From: an uncultured Lachnospiraceae bacterium
GTDB lineage: Bacteria > Bacillota > Clostridia > Lachnospirales > Lachnospiraceae
Length of the DNA: 64,000 nt
NCBI GenBank assembly: GCA_910585295.1
Contig: CAJUDE010000025.1
Location: forward strand, 20,469 to 84,468
Reading direction: 5' to 3'
Shown: positions 17,391-26,436 of the stretch, one piece after another
How the letters are laid out: each line of letters starts with the position of its first letter
Position numbering within the stretch: the stretch's first letter is position 1
Made by a program: the position numbers and the translations under genes
Notes under the pieces: generated by a model
Database searches by the model: none
The model's input: only the letters and a program-made list of their open reading frames with translations
Told to the model about the DNA's origin: nothing

Positions 17391-17663
17391 CTACAATAAA
17401 CGGTAAATTAAAATAGCGTAAATCAGCGCAAACCCGCTGATACCAAGGCTTCCGACTGTCAAAACTGTCACAGGGTTAATCCCCGGCACCATAGCGACCC
17501 CTTTGCTTAAAAGAATTCCATTGACGGCATAAATCCCTATAGCCCCCACAAAAGCCCGCAATATAAACGTCGTGAACGCCTGTGTTTTCTGTTTCATCAT
17601 GCCCATAAAAAGTATCAGCACGCAAATAACTGCAATCGCCCCAACTCCGTAATACCCCTCCAT
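17391..17663 (-). CDS. bofA: Pro-sigma-K processing inhibitor BofA family protein
   Basis: 90 residues, the usual BofA size. In sporulating Firmicutes BofA holds back the SpoIVFB protease in the forespore outer membrane. Three hydrophobic helices, with the conserved AVNGILLSKGVAMVPGINPVTVLTVGSLGISG-type segment (Asn and Gly-Ile-Asn-Pro motif near residues 48-63). ATG behind GGAAGGAGAG. In B. subtilis bofA follows yaaL; here the two are divergent across ~180 bases. Confidence 0.88.
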   Translation of the reverse strand: MEGYYGVGAIAVICVLILFMGMMKQKTQAFTTFILRAFVGAIGIYAVNGILLSKGVAMVPGINPVTVLTVGSLGISGFALIYAILIYRLL

Positions 17664-17743
17664 AACACTCTCCTTCCATCAACCTAACGATTAAGCCCCT
17701 TCTGTTATTAACTATATACTTTTTGGAAAAAATTATGACTTTT

Positions 17744-17774
17744 TTGTATAGAGCTGGAATTTTCTGCTTATACT
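17744..17774 (+). promoter_or_regulatory. Possible promoter of yaaL
   Basis: TATACT (17769-17774) with TTGTAT (17744-17749) 19 bases away, a slightly long spacer; start ATG at 17846. Confidence 0.35.
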
Positions 17775-17845
17775 TTAAGTAAGAGAGCGGTACCATCTGC
17801 GAAGCACACCACGCAGAGAATCGTTAAAAAAAGAAAGGGACGCGT

Positions 17846-18100
17846 ATGTTTCAGATTACAAAAAAGCAAATATCTCACAGGACTGCTTACTCTTTACTTT
17901 TAGATGACCTTGAAAAAGCCAAATACGATTTAGCGCTTGCCTACGATAACTTTGAGAACGCCATGGAACCGGATTTGATTGATTGCTGCATCTATCAGGT
18001 AAACGCCCTACAGATGCGCTATAAATTTCTGCTGGCAAAAGCCAAGCAGTTCGATGAGGGTTCTTATGCAAAGAACCCTCTTGAACTTTCAGAACCCTGA
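17846..18100 (+). CDS. yaaL: YaaL family (DUF2508) protein
   Basis: 84 residues, close to B. subtilis YaaL (74). Family pattern visible: an N-terminal stretch, LLDDLEKAKYDLALAYDNFENAMEPDLIDCCIYQVNALQMRYKFLLAKAK in the centre (here only partly quoted: Asp-Leu-x2-Ala ... Pro-Asp-Leu-Ile). Function unknown in the family; usually next to recR and bofA. AAAGGGACG lies before the ATG. Its last 37 bases overlap the end of fliS on the other strand. Confidence 0.85.
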   Translation: MFQITKKQISHRTAYSLLLDDLEKAKYDLALAYDNFENAMEPDLIDCCIYQVNALQMRYKFLLAKAKQFDEGSYAKNPLELSEP

Positions 18101-18540
18101 AGGGTCTCTGTCAGGCTGCCTTTCTGATAAGTCATCCCAGCAACCACCTGCTGGGCATGCTGCATCAGAGGTTCTGAAGAATCCTGCTTAGCCGCTTCCA
18201 CAAACCCTTCGTAGAGGTTCTTCAGAACTTTTTTAGCATCTATAATATTTTCCGCTGTATTCTTACATACCGCCAAAGCCAACAGCTTGCTGACAAATTG
18301 ATACAAGGGGTACAGTTCGCCAGCTATAGGGTAGGTAAAATCCAAATCCTCCATAAGCCTGCGGACTACCTGCCCCGCTTTCCCCGCTGCATCCCGAAAT
18401 TCTGCATAATTCCCATTTTCCTGGGCGCATAAAGCCTCGTCCAGATATGAAAATAAGATATCATAGAGTATGACAACCATCTCTCCCCGGTTACAGCAGC
18501 TTAAACGGCGGGTAAATTCTTGTTTTTTTTCCTGGGTCAT
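18064..18540 (-). CDS. fliS: Flagellar export chaperone FliS
   Basis: 158 residues, slightly longer than the usual ~130 owing to a C-terminal extension of ~25 residues. FliS caps the flagellin C-terminus in the cytosol until export. Helical bundle with the family pattern MVVILYDILFSYLDEA near residue 21-37 and a small-residue-rich helix III. Follows flagellin by 11 bases, so it is co-transcribed with it. The extension is the part that overlaps yaaL on the opposite strand. Confidence 0.9.
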   Translation of the reverse strand: MTQEKKQEFTRRLSCCNRGEMVVILYDILFSYLDEALCAQENGNYAEFRDAAGKAGQVVRRLMEDLDFTYPIAGELYPLYQFVSKLLALAVCKNTAENIIDAKKVLKNLYEGFVEAAKQDSSEPLMQHAQQVVAGMTYQKGSLTETLQGSESSRGFFA

Positions 18541-18551
18541 ACATCAGCCCC

Positions 18552-19994
18552 CTACTGCAGCAACTGCAATACCTGCTGAGGAAGGTCGTTTGCCTGCGCA
18601 AGTACGGAAGTTGCCGCCTGGGTCAATACATTGTACTTTGTATATTCTGTCATTTCTTCTGCCATATCCACATCTTCAATACGGGATAATGCCTGGGTCA
18701 TATTTAATTCTGTCCCATCTAAGCTGCTCACCGCATAATCCAAGCGGTTCTGGTATGCGCCAATGCTGGAACGGACCTCACTTACTTTGGCGATTGCCCC
18801 GTCAAAGCTGGCAATTGCACGGTTCGCCCCGGTTTTTGTACAAACATCCACCTTATCTATATAGAGCGTGCGGGAGGAGACTTCTGGGATGCGGACATCC
18901 ACTACTTGATTCTCATTCGCCCCAATTTGAAGTGTCATGGTACCAATACTTGTGACATTCATCTTCACGTCCCCAGTGGTTCCCGGAGTCACCTCAAATT
19001 TCATTTCAAATCCATTTTTATCGGTAATCGTCACATAATTCCCATCCGTAAGGACTGTCGCCTGGGTACCGAACGCTTCGTCATCATCGGATATTTCAAC
19101 CTCAACATCTGTCCCAACTTCCTGATGGTCCTGAGGGATTCCCAAAAAGTTAGCAAGGTCTGGGTCGTCACATTTTATATCTATAGATGCAGAGGCCCCA
19201 TAGTCATCGGATAAAAATACCAAAAACCCTCCATTGGCAACATCGGTAGGCACATAGCCGCCATTCTCTGGCAAACCTGTCTTATCCGTTTTATCTGCTA
19301 CAACCATCAGGTTTACCTCGCCACGTTCTGCAGCTTCCCGAAGCTTCTCATATACTATCTCAAATGGCTCGCCCGCTTTAATCTCCACATCCACGCCGTT
19401 AAAGGTGACTGTCCCATCCGCTGGGGTAACTGCAGTCCCTGCAACGCTTACGTTCCCTTCCATCGTTGCATGGGTGGCGTCATCCCCTACTGTAATAATA
19501 TATTCATTCGCTGCAACCGCATCGGAAATATCAATTCTGGTAATGCCCCGGTTGTCTGGATACACCCTCTGGTCTAAAGAGCCATCCAGCAAATGCTTTG
19601 TGTTAAATTCTGTATCTTTTGACACCCGGTCAATCTCGTCCCTCAATGAGGAAATCTCTGCCTGAATCGCATCCAGGTCTTCCGGCATATTTGTTTCGTT
19701 TGCTGCCTGGACAGAAAGCTCACGCATCCTTTGGAGCATTGCATGGACTTCTGTCAGCGCGCCGTCTGCAGTATCCAGCACGGAAACCCCATCGGAAGCG
19801 TTTCTAGACGCCTGTGACAAACCTCTGATTTGCGCTTTCATTTTCGTAGCTATCGCCATCCCTGCCGCATCATCGGAAGCCCGGTTAATCCGATAGCCTG
19901 TGGATAACCGCTCAATAGAATTAGCCAAATTCTTATCGGAAGCCAATAACCTTTTATTTGCAACAAGCGCTGACATATTGTGATTTATTTTCAT
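18552..19994 (-). CDS. Flagellin
   Basis: 480 residues. Filament subunit. The N-terminal D0/D1 region (~1-140) begins MKINHNMSALVANKRLL and contains the conserved ERLSTGYRINRASDDAAGMA and AANETNMPEDLDAIQAEI. The C-terminal D1/D0 region (~395-480) contains GAYQNRLDYAVSSLDGTELNMTQALSRIEDVDMAEEM and ends with the export helix. The ~250-residue acidic centre (D2/D3) is the variable surface part. GAGAGGG precedes the ATG. Confidence 0.97.
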   Translation of the reverse strand: MKINHNMSALVANKRLLASDKNLANSIERLSTGYRINRASDDAAGMAIATKMKAQIRGLSQASRNASDGVSVLDTADGALTEVHAMLQRMRELSVQAANETNMPEDLDAIQAEISSLRDEIDRVSKDTEFNTKHLLDGSLDQRVYPDNRGITRIDISDAVAANEYIITVGDDATHATMEGNVSVAGTAVTPADGTVTFNGVDVEIKAGEPFEIVYEKLREAAERGEVNLMVVADKTDKTGLPENGGYVPTDVANGGFLVFLSDDYGASASIDIKCDDPDLANFLGIPQDHQEVGTDVEVEISDDDEAFGTQATVLTDGNYVTITDKNGFEMKFEVTPGTTGDVKMNVTSIGTMTLQIGANENQVVDVRIPEVSSRTLYIDKVDVCTKTGANRAIASFDGAIAKVSEVRSSIGAYQNRLDYAVSSLDGTELNMTQALSRIEDVDMAEEMTEYTKYNVLTQAATSVLAQANDLPQQVLQLLQ

Positions 19995-20056
19995 GTTCTA
20001 TCCCTCTCTGATTCTCAAAATCCTGCTGCATTACCCAAACTACAGATAAGCCGCTG

Positions 20057-23000
20057 TTACATATTCTGCCCTGTCTGTTTCACCTGTTCTAAAAATGCCC
20101 TGGCAACGCCATACAATATCTTTGTCTGCACCTGCCGCGCCCCTTCTGGCATCTCTGCCTGCCCTTCTCCTTTTTCACCAGAGGAAAAACGGGAAAGGTC
20201 TAGGCTGCCACTGTGTACCAAATCCATATTCCATGCATATCCCTGTTCTGGGCTGATATGTTCTTGAAGCTCTGCTTTTCTCTCTTTCAGTTCGTTTATC
20301 GTTGCAGATGAATCTGATACAATATAGCCTTTGATAGATTCTTGCTGTACCTGGAAGCTTGCCGCCACTTTCCCAAGGGCTGGTGAGTCAAACATAATGT
20401 CAACCCTTCCCTGCTCCTCTTTGCCGCGTACGATTTTAAGCTGGACATTCATCAATTCGTCAGCCACCAAAACTGGGACTGCATAATTTTCCTCTTTCGC
20501 CATCCTGGCGCCAAGTTCAATTTGCTGCCGGGCAACCCTCATGTCACGGATATCTACATTCCGGACATCTTCTGACTGGATCATGGTTTTCATAACATTT
20601 TCTGCCAGGTCGCCAAGCTTCTCCTGGGCTTTCGCCATGTCTTCCGGCGTTTTGACTGCTTCCCCGAACTCTTCTAAAATCCCAGCCTTCACTTCCTCAA
20701 AATCTATCTCTTTTTCCAGGTCCTTATGGTCGAACAATGACTTAAATATGCCATTTCTGTTATGGAGCATCTGGTTTGCCGCCATAATATTATAAGCCGT
20801 CAACGGCATGTCATGCCCGCTTAACATCTGAATGACTTGGGCTTCTGCTTCTTTTGCCCCAGAGAACTCCTGCATCTGCTCTTTGTAATAAGCTTCTTCT
20901 GCTTGTTCATCTACCGGCGCCTGCTTAAGCTGCCACAGCAATTCCTCTGGGGTCATATCCCCCACGGCCTTGCCAACGCCATTTGCCGCTGCCTGCTGCA
21001 GCCCTTCCGGCGTTACCATCCCATAAGCTTCCTTCGCGCAATCTGACTGGTATGCCGCTTCTATCTGTTGGGAGATACTTAAATCCGGGCTTGGGACCGT
21101 TTCCGCTTCCCCAAACTCACCGTCTACCGTAACGTCAATCCCTGTATTCCGGTTGGTCCGCACTGCCGACAGCAGGTTCTTCATTGTCAGCTCTGCGCCC
21201 TGGTTAGCTAACGCCCCAATAACTGCGCCGTCTGTTTTATCAATCTGGTTCAGTAAACGGTAAATCCCTATATAGCTGTCCCTCTCCTCAGGGCTGATTT
21301 CTTGGCGTTGCTCCAGCTTCCACAAATATTTGCTGAATTTCTCTTCTTCCACACTTTCTAGGCGGCCCTTTATCTCCTGTGCTTTGCTGTTTAACTGCTC
21401 AACATCCATTTCCAGAGGGTTTACGCCTTCCCTTATCATTTCCATCACAACCGATGGGGAAAGGTTCTGGAACATATTCTGAACCTTCTGGTCTGCCGCT
21501 TTTATGCCTGCAATAGAATCTGGCGTAATCTCCATGCTATTATATGCCAGGATACGGACTGCCCGTTGGTTTGCCTCTGTGGCCTCCATATCCAGGCTCT
21601 GTAAAATGTCATCCACATTGCGGAATGCCTTTTGGATGGAATCACCCATATCTTTCCTGGGGGCTGTCCGAAGGGCCTCATAAGCCTCCCCTGCGCGGTC
21701 TAGCTGTGCCTGTTTCGCCGTCCCTGCCTGGTGCATGGACGTGATGCTGTCCTCTGTGGTCCTGACCCTGCCCAGGATATAAGCTGGAACCTCTGCCAAT
21801 TCTTTTGCCTTCCCAATGGTTTCGGCAAAAACTGCTGTATTTTCTTCTGTGGCAGGTATCCCATTCTGGGATAACAAATCTTTATAGTACTGCCCTTCTA
21901 ATGACTTTAATTGCTCCACCAGCTCTTCTAAGGGCTTTGTCTCAATGGAAATCCCCTGTTTCAGCAATGCGTAATTCGCCTGCGCCGTCATAATCAGCCT
22001 GGTTTCCTCTAACTGCCGCTTTGCTGTCAAAAAATCCATGTCTTCCCTGGCATAGGCAGGGGCTTGCCCGTCTGCTGGATTGCCATCCTGGCCTGCCTGG
22101 TTATGGGCTTCTTGAAGGTTCTTTACCGTTACAGGCATCCCTTGTTCTACCAGGCTCCATACTTCTGCATCTGTCGCCTGCCCCACTGCCTCGGCTGCCT
22201 GCTTGGCCCTGTCTGCATTACTGTAACCTTCCAGCAGCATTGCATCCATTGGCCGGTTGCCCTCTGCAACTGCTTCTAACATCGCCCCTACAAGCTGCCC
22301 TGTCTCTGGCGGAAGTTTCAGGTCCCCCAATTCCATTGCATATTTTAGGTTTTCCTCTGTCAACGGGATTTGGTTATCCAGCATCCATTGGCTGCATCCA
22401 AGGGTGTCCTCATTGACTGGAAGGCCTGCCCGTACAAGCACCTGCTCTATTTGCGCTTTCAGGCCCTCATCCAATAACACATGGCTTTTTTGCGGAGCCA
22501 CAGAAGCCTGGTTTGTGCTGTGCTGCGCCTTATAAAGGTTCTCCACGGTAGGGGGAAGTTCCTGCTCCAACATATATTTTACCGCCTCTTCCCCACAAGC
22601 TGTAAGCCCTGCCGCCTGCTGGACCGCCTCTTCACAGTCAGAAATATTCTCTTGCGTTGCTGGAAGATCCGCCCCATGAAGCACAGACTCCAAATGGCTT
22701 GCAAGCCCGGCGCTCCCAGCAAGCTCCTCAATCTTCTCACTGGTTAAGCCGTCGCCAAACGTGCTGATATCCACGCCGGCCTTTGCCAGCTCCATTTTAA
22801 TCTTATCCATCTCTGTGACAATGGTATCCACCTCAGTATAATTTGCGGGGAACCCATCTTCACCCATCTCCATGCAATCCCGTCCCGACATGGTGTTTGA
22901 CACAACATCCATTTGCTGGCGGAACCTCTGGACTTGGGCTTCTGCCTGGGCGTCCTGCTTGATTTTCTCAATCTGGGATTCCCCCGGGCGGATACCAGCC

Positions 23001-23158
23001 TCCACGGTGGTCTGCTGAACCGCCACCGCCATTCCCATATTCGCCGCCTGCTGCGTTTTCGCATCTTGGGCGGCCCCTGCTACATTTCCCTTTATTTCTA
23101 CATTGCTTTTTGGCTTGGCAATTTCTGCCAGGTTACTGTTCTCTACTCTAACGTTCAT
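20057..23158 (-). CDS. Large repeat protein with a FliK-like C-terminal domain
   Basis: 1033 residues from ATG 23158 (a GTG at 23164 is the alternative). No signal peptide or membrane helix. The bulk (~150-890) is built of loosely repeated helical units, each with a Gly-hydrophobic-Pro-x-Thr-x-x-Asn-hydrophobic-x-x-Ala pattern (e.g. ELPPTVENLYKAQ, QIPLTEENLKYAM, GMPVTVKNLQEAH, DMPLTAYNIMAAN), at least nine copies. Residues ~895-970 resemble the hook-length control (Flg_hook) domain: LKIVRGKEEQGRVDIMF then a region with SSATINELKERKAELQEHI. Similar proteins may be filed as DUF6240 (from memory). It sits just upstream of flagellin and may be an export-linked ruler or adaptor. Confidence 0.6.
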   Translation of the reverse strand: MNVRVENSNLAEIAKPKSNVEIKGNVAGAAQDAKTQQAANMGMAVAVQQTTVEAGIRPGESQIEKIKQDAQAEAQVQRFRQQMDVVSNTMSGRDCMEMGEDGFPANYTEVDTIVTEMDKIKMELAKAGVDISTFGDGLTSEKIEELAGSAGLASHLESVLHGADLPATQENISDCEEAVQQAAGLTACGEEAVKYMLEQELPPTVENLYKAQHSTNQASVAPQKSHVLLDEGLKAQIEQVLVRAGLPVNEDTLGCSQWMLDNQIPLTEENLKYAMELGDLKLPPETGQLVGAMLEAVAEGNRPMDAMLLEGYSNADRAKQAAEAVGQATDAEVWSLVEQGMPVTVKNLQEAHNQAGQDGNPADGQAPAYAREDMDFLTAKRQLEETRLIMTAQANYALLKQGISIETKPLEELVEQLKSLEGQYYKDLLSQNGIPATEENTAVFAETIGKAKELAEVPAYILGRVRTTEDSITSMHQAGTAKQAQLDRAGEAYEALRTAPRKDMGDSIQKAFRNVDDILQSLDMEATEANQRAVRILAYNSMEITPDSIAGIKAADQKVQNMFQNLSPSVVMEMIREGVNPLEMDVEQLNSKAQEIKGRLESVEEEKFSKYLWKLEQRQEISPEERDSYIGIYRLLNQIDKTDGAVIGALANQGAELTMKNLLSAVRTNRNTGIDVTVDGEFGEAETVPSPDLSISQQIEAAYQSDCAKEAYGMVTPEGLQQAAANGVGKAVGDMTPEELLWQLKQAPVDEQAEEAYYKEQMQEFSGAKEAEAQVIQMLSGHDMPLTAYNIMAANQMLHNRNGIFKSLFDHKDLEKEIDFEEVKAGILEEFGEAVKTPEDMAKAQEKLGDLAENVMKTMIQSEDVRNVDIRDMRVARQQIELGARMAKEENYAVPVLVADELMNVQLKIVRGKEEQGRVDIMFDSPALGKVAASFQVQQESIKGYIVSDSSATINELKERKAELQEHISPEQGYAWNMDLVHSGSLDLSRFSSGEKGEGQAEMPEGARQVQTKILYGVARAFLEQVKQTGQNM

Positions 23159-23212
23159 ATCCACGCCCCATAATTCTTAACTTAAGAATAATCCCTGATT
23201 TTTAACAATAAC

Positions 23213-23241
23213 TATTTCGGTTAAAAAACAGATAAACTTTA
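23213..23241 (-). promoter_or_regulatory. Possible sigma-D (flagellar) promoter
   Basis: Minus strand TAAA (23241-23238), 17 bases, CCGAAATA (23220-23213); the sigma-D consensus is TAAA-N14-16-CCGATAT. Upstream of the FliK-like gene, flagellin and fliS. The spacer is one base long and there is one mismatch. Confidence 0.4.
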
Positions 23242-23253
23242 GTAATTTTTCAC

Positions 23254-23282
23254 TTGTAATCATCGGGCATTTGTATTAAAAT
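23254..23282 (+). promoter_or_regulatory. Sigma-A-type promoter of the ferredoxin gene
   Basis: TTGTAA (23254-23259), 17-base spacer, TAAAAT (23277-23282); start ATG at 23347. Confidence 0.6.
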
Positions 23283-23346
23283 AGGGTTCAAAGCTACCAT
23301 TGCGGGAGCTGGGATGAATATTCATTTTATAAGGAGGAAAATTATT

Positions 23347-23517
23347 ATGGCATACGTAATTAATGATTCTTGTGTAAGCTGCGGCACATGTGAAGGGGAA
23401 TGCCCAGTAGGCGCTATCTCCGCTGGCGATGGCAAATATGAAATCGCTGCTGATACTTGCATCGACTGCGGCACATGTGCAGGCTCTTGCCCAACAGGCG
23501 CTATTGAGCAGGGTTAA
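23347..23517 (+). CDS. 2[4Fe-4S] ferredoxin
   Basis: 56 residues from ATG 23347 (AAGGAGG nine bases upstream); the in-frame ATG at 23314 is rejected because it lacks a site. Clostridial-type soluble electron carrier. Two CxxCxxCxxxCP clusters: CVSCGTCEGECP and CIDCGTCAGSCP, giving two low-potential clusters for reactions such as pyruvate:ferredoxin oxidoreductase and hydrogenase. Monocistronic, strong promoter and two hairpin terminators behind it. Confidence 0.97.
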   Translation: MAYVINDSCVSCGTCEGECPVGAISAGDGKYEIAADTCIDCGTCAGSCPTGAIEQG

Positions 23518-23549
23518 TCCCTACATATTGGAACAAAGAATCCTGCAAA

Positions 23550-23590
23550 TTAGCCAAGCCCCTTTTACAGTGGCTTGGCTAATTTTTATT
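23550..23590 (+). terminator. Intrinsic terminator of the ferredoxin gene
   Basis: TTAGCCAAGCC (23550-23560) pairs with GGCTTGGCTAA (23572-23582), followed by TTTTT. Confidence 0.8.
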
Positions 23591-23604
23591 CCCGCAGGCA
23601 ATAG

Positions 23605-23650
23605 AAAAGCCCTGTCCCGCAAACCTTTTCACGAAACAGGGCTTTTTATT
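23605..23650. terminator. Bidirectional terminator between ferredoxin and MerR-like gene
   Basis: AAAAGCCCTGT (23605-23615) and ACAGGGCTTTTT (23636-23647), A tract before and T tract after, so it can serve both converging transcripts. Confidence 0.75.
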
Positions 23651-23656
23651 CTGTCC

Positions 23657-24415
23657 TTATACGGTTAAATTTGGGTTCAGCTTCTTCTCTTTCCCAATCA
23701 GCTTCCCAGCTTCTTTGTCCTTCTTGTCCTTTTTTTCCTTATGGAACCTTCTTCCCTTGCGGCTGCTGCGGATTGCTTCGTCTAATTTGCGGAACCGTTC
23801 TTCTTCCGCTTCATCCTGCTCCCGCATAAGGTAATTCATTTCTTTCAGCACACGGTCCCCTACTTGCTCCCCAACCTCTTTGCCCAAAGATTGGTTATTT
23901 TCCTGCACAGCCTGTTTCACAATAGTGAGCATCATAGATTGGAACTGCTCCAGCTTAACCGTATTGGAAACAGGGCTTCCATGTTTCTCCACCGCCGCTT
24001 TCGGCGCCGGCTCCATATACTCCCGATTCATCTGGATTACATTTCCTCCCCCCTGCATCATTGCGCCTGCCCCTGGAACGCTGCCTGCATAAGTTTCCTG
24101 CCTCTGCTCCATTGGGCTGGTGTAATAGTCGCTGTTTTTTAAAGCCTGTTGGCTGTTTGCCCCGCATCCCTCCATCATTTCATATGGCTGGGAATTGCTA
24201 TGTATCATCATGCGAATGGCTTTTAGCTGGTAACCCTGCTCTTTCCATTCCTTTATCTTTTGGAATTGCGCTATATTTTCTTCTGTGTAATAGCGGTGTC
24301 CCATCTCATTACGGGGAATCTGAAGCTCCAGCTCTTCTTCCCAGTACCGCAATACATGGGACTCAACATTAACAATGTTTGCCGCATCCGAAATCATATA
24401 GCGTACATGTTCCAC
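23657..24415 (-). CDS. MerR-type HTH protein with long coiled-coil tail
   Basis: 252 residues from GTG 24415 (AAGGAGG seven bases upstream). N-terminal winged helix of the MerR class (~1-70): a YMISDAANIVNVESHVLRYWEEELE helix pair and GHRYYTEENIAQFQKIKEWKEQGYQLKAIR. No metal- or drug-binding C-terminal motif; instead ~110 low-complexity residues and a charged coiled coil with a basic end. This looks more like a structural DNA binder of the RacA kind than an effector-sensing regulator. Own promoter. Confidence 0.75.
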   Translation of the reverse strand: MEHVRYMISDAANIVNVESHVLRYWEEELELQIPRNEMGHRYYTEENIAQFQKIKEWKEQGYQLKAIRMMIHSNSQPYEMMEGCGANSQQALKNSDYYTSPMEQRQETYAGSVPGAGAMMQGGGNVIQMNREYMEPAPKAAVEKHGSPVSNTVKLEQFQSMMLTIVKQAVQENNQSLGKEVGEQVGDRVLKEMNYLMREQDEAEEERFRKLDEAIRSSRKGRRFHKEKKDKKDKEAGKLIGKEKKLNPNLTV

Positions 24416-24503
24416 ATTTTTACCTCCTTTTTGGGATCTGCTTCCCGGCATCCCGGTCCGCCTTGCCGCTTAAATTGCCAGCTTGTCCCTTTTTACTAAT
24501 TCT

Positions 24504-24532
24504 ATTTTAACGATTTCTCTTCTCCGTTACAA
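24504..24532 (-). promoter_or_regulatory. Promoter of the MerR-like gene
   Basis: Minus strand TTGTAA (24532-24527), 17-base spacer, TAAAAT (24509-24504). Confidence 0.6.
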
Positions 24533-24559
24533 TCCTTTTTCATCGTGAAATAATGACAG

Positions 24560-24597
24560 CAAAAAACAGATACTTTCCTTTTTAGGAAAATATCTGC
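24560..24597 (-). terminator. Terminator of the gdpP-rplI-dnaB operon
   Basis: Arms CAGATA-C-TTTCC and GGAAAA-TATCTG (24567-24596); on the minus strand a T6 run follows. It lies ~40 bases after the dnaB stop. Confidence 0.7.
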
Positions 24598-24633
24598 CTG
24601 ATTCTACATAATATTACCAAATGCCGCCCGCGC

Positions 24634-25968
24634 CTAGCGTTTTTCCATATTGGCAAATTTCGTATATTGGGGCAGCCAAACCAGATTAATCGTCCCAATC
24701 GGGCCGTTCCTCTGCTTGGCAATAATGATTTCTGCAATATTTTTGTCTGGCGTATCTTTATTATAATAGTCGTCGCGGTAAATAAACATCACAACGTCCG
24801 CATCCTGCTCAATTGCCCCAGACTCCCTTAGGTCAGAAAGCATCGGCCTGTGGTCTGGGCGCTGCTCCACTTGGCGGCTTAACTGGGACAATGCCACTAC
24901 CGGGACATTCAGCTCACGGGCAAGCCCCTTTAAGGAACGGGAAATATCTGAGATTTCCTGCTGCCGGGAATCAGACGACCTCCCAGAGCCGGACATCAAT
25001 TGGAGATAGTCAATAATAATCAGCTTCAAATCGTGCTCCAGCTTATACTTCCTGCATTTCGAGCGAAGCTCTGAGATAGAAATACCTGGCGTGTCATCTA
25101 TAATTAACTTAGAACGCCCAATCGTGCCTGCCCCCTCAATCAGTTTTTCCCAATCAGAATCTGCCAGGCTGCCTGAGCGCAATAACTGGGCGTCCACCCG
25201 GGACTCCAAGGAGAACAAGCGGTTCACCAACTGCTCTTTTGACATTTCCAGGCTGAAAATTGCTGTGCATAGATTGTTGTGGAACGTCACATATTGGGCG
25301 ATATTCAGCACAAATGCCGTTTTTCCCATGGAAGGCCTTGCGGCAACCAGCACCAAGTCTGAATTCTGCAGCCCAGAAGTGCGGTAATCTAAATCTGCAA
25401 AGCCCGTAGCAATGCCCGTCACATTCCCTTTCATCCGGGAAGCCTGCTCAATCCGCTCCAAAGCGTTGATTACGACTGTCTTAATCGGCACGTAATCGCC
25501 GCCGCTTTTATTCTGCAGCAAGTCAAAAATCTTCTTTTCCGTGGCTGCCATAATATCCTCTAGGCTATCCCTGCCCAGATAACATTGGTTTGCAATCTCC
25601 TCATTTACTTTTATCAGCCTGCGGAGCATGGATTTCTCTTTCACAATATTGGCATAATGCTTAATATTGGCGGAAGTAGGCACAGATGTCACCAATTCCC
25701 CTACAAAGCCAATATCTTTCAACTGCTCTGGGACATCTTTTTCCCGCAAGCGGTTCTGGAGCGTTACCACGTCGATGGGCTGCTCTTCATTGTACAGTTC
25801 CACCATTGCCTCAAATAAAATCCCGCAATCCTGATAATAGAAATCCTCCCGTACCAGAATTTCCGAAGCCATAATCACTGCATCCCTGTCTATAATCATA
25901 GACCCTATCACGGATTGCTCCGCCTCTTTGCTGTTTGGCATACTCCGTTTCACTACAGCTTCTTCCAT
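24634..25968 (-). CDS. dnaB: Replicative DNA helicase DnaB
   Basis: 444 residues, normal size (DnaC in B. subtilis naming). Hexameric fork helicase. N-terminal primase-interacting domain (~1-110: NSKEAEQSVIGSMIIDRDAV), linker, RecA-like C-domain with Walker A ARPSMGKTAFVLNIA, Walker B KLIIIDYLQLMSGSG, the arginine-finger region RSLKGLARELNVPVVALSQLSR and ESGAIEQDADVVMFIYR. Eighteen bases after rplI, the arrangement common in Firmicutes (yybT/gdpP-rplI-dnaC). Confidence 0.97.
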   Translation of the reverse strand: MEEAVVKRSMPNSKEAEQSVIGSMIIDRDAVIMASEILVREDFYYQDCGILFEAMVELYNEEQPIDVVTLQNRLREKDVPEQLKDIGFVGELVTSVPTSANIKHYANIVKEKSMLRRLIKVNEEIANQCYLGRDSLEDIMAATEKKIFDLLQNKSGGDYVPIKTVVINALERIEQASRMKGNVTGIATGFADLDYRTSGLQNSDLVLVAARPSMGKTAFVLNIAQYVTFHNNLCTAIFSLEMSKEQLVNRLFSLESRVDAQLLRSGSLADSDWEKLIEGAGTIGRSKLIIDDTPGISISELRSKCRKYKLEHDLKLIIIDYLQLMSGSGRSSDSRQQEISDISRSLKGLARELNVPVVALSQLSRQVEQRPDHRPMLSDLRESGAIEQDADVVMFIYRDDYYNKDTPDKNIAEIIIAKQRNGPIGTINLVWLPQYTKFANMEKR

Positions 25969-25986
25969 AAATGCCTCCCAAAACTA

Positions 25987-26436
25987 TTAAGCCTCTGCCA
26001 CCTTCACTTTTAATGTCCCCATTACCTGAGAATGGAATTTAATCCCCACCTCATATACGCCCAAGGCTTTCAGCCCGCCCTCTGGGAGGACCATTTTCTT
26101 CTTATCCAGCTCCATATCCAATTGCTCTTTTGCCGCGCTGGCAATTTCCTTGGAAGAGACAGAGCCAAAAACTTTGCCGCCTTCCCCAGTTTTAATTGCC
26201 ACTGTCACCTCTTTTGCTGCAATCAATTCTGCAAGGGCCTTTGCAGATTCCAACTCTTCCTTCGCCCGTTTTTCAGCATATCGCTTTTTTAATCTTAAGT
26301 CGTTTAAGTTTTTTGCAGTCGCCTCAACCGCCAGTTTTTTTGCAAACAGCACATTCCTTGCATACCCGTCGCTTACCTTCACAACCTCATCTTTTTTCCC
26401 TACGGATTTCACATCCTCTAATAAAATTACTTTCAT
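25987..26436 (-). CDS. rplI: 50S ribosomal protein L9
   Basis: 149 residues, full length. N-terminal rRNA-binding domain MKVILLEDVKSVGKKDEVVKVSDGYARN (first part matches the L9 signature with GYARNVL), a long connecting helix (~45-75) rich in Lys/Glu/Ala, and the C-terminal domain. Start overlaps the gdpP stop (ATGA). Confidence 0.97.
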   Translation of the reverse strand: MKVILLEDVKSVGKKDEVVKVSDGYARNVLFAKKLAVEATAKNLNDLRLKKRYAEKRAKEELESAKALAELIAAKEVTVAIKTGEGGKVFGSVSSKEIASAAKEQLDMELDKKKMVLPEGGLKALGVYEVGIKFHSQVMGTLKVKVAEA

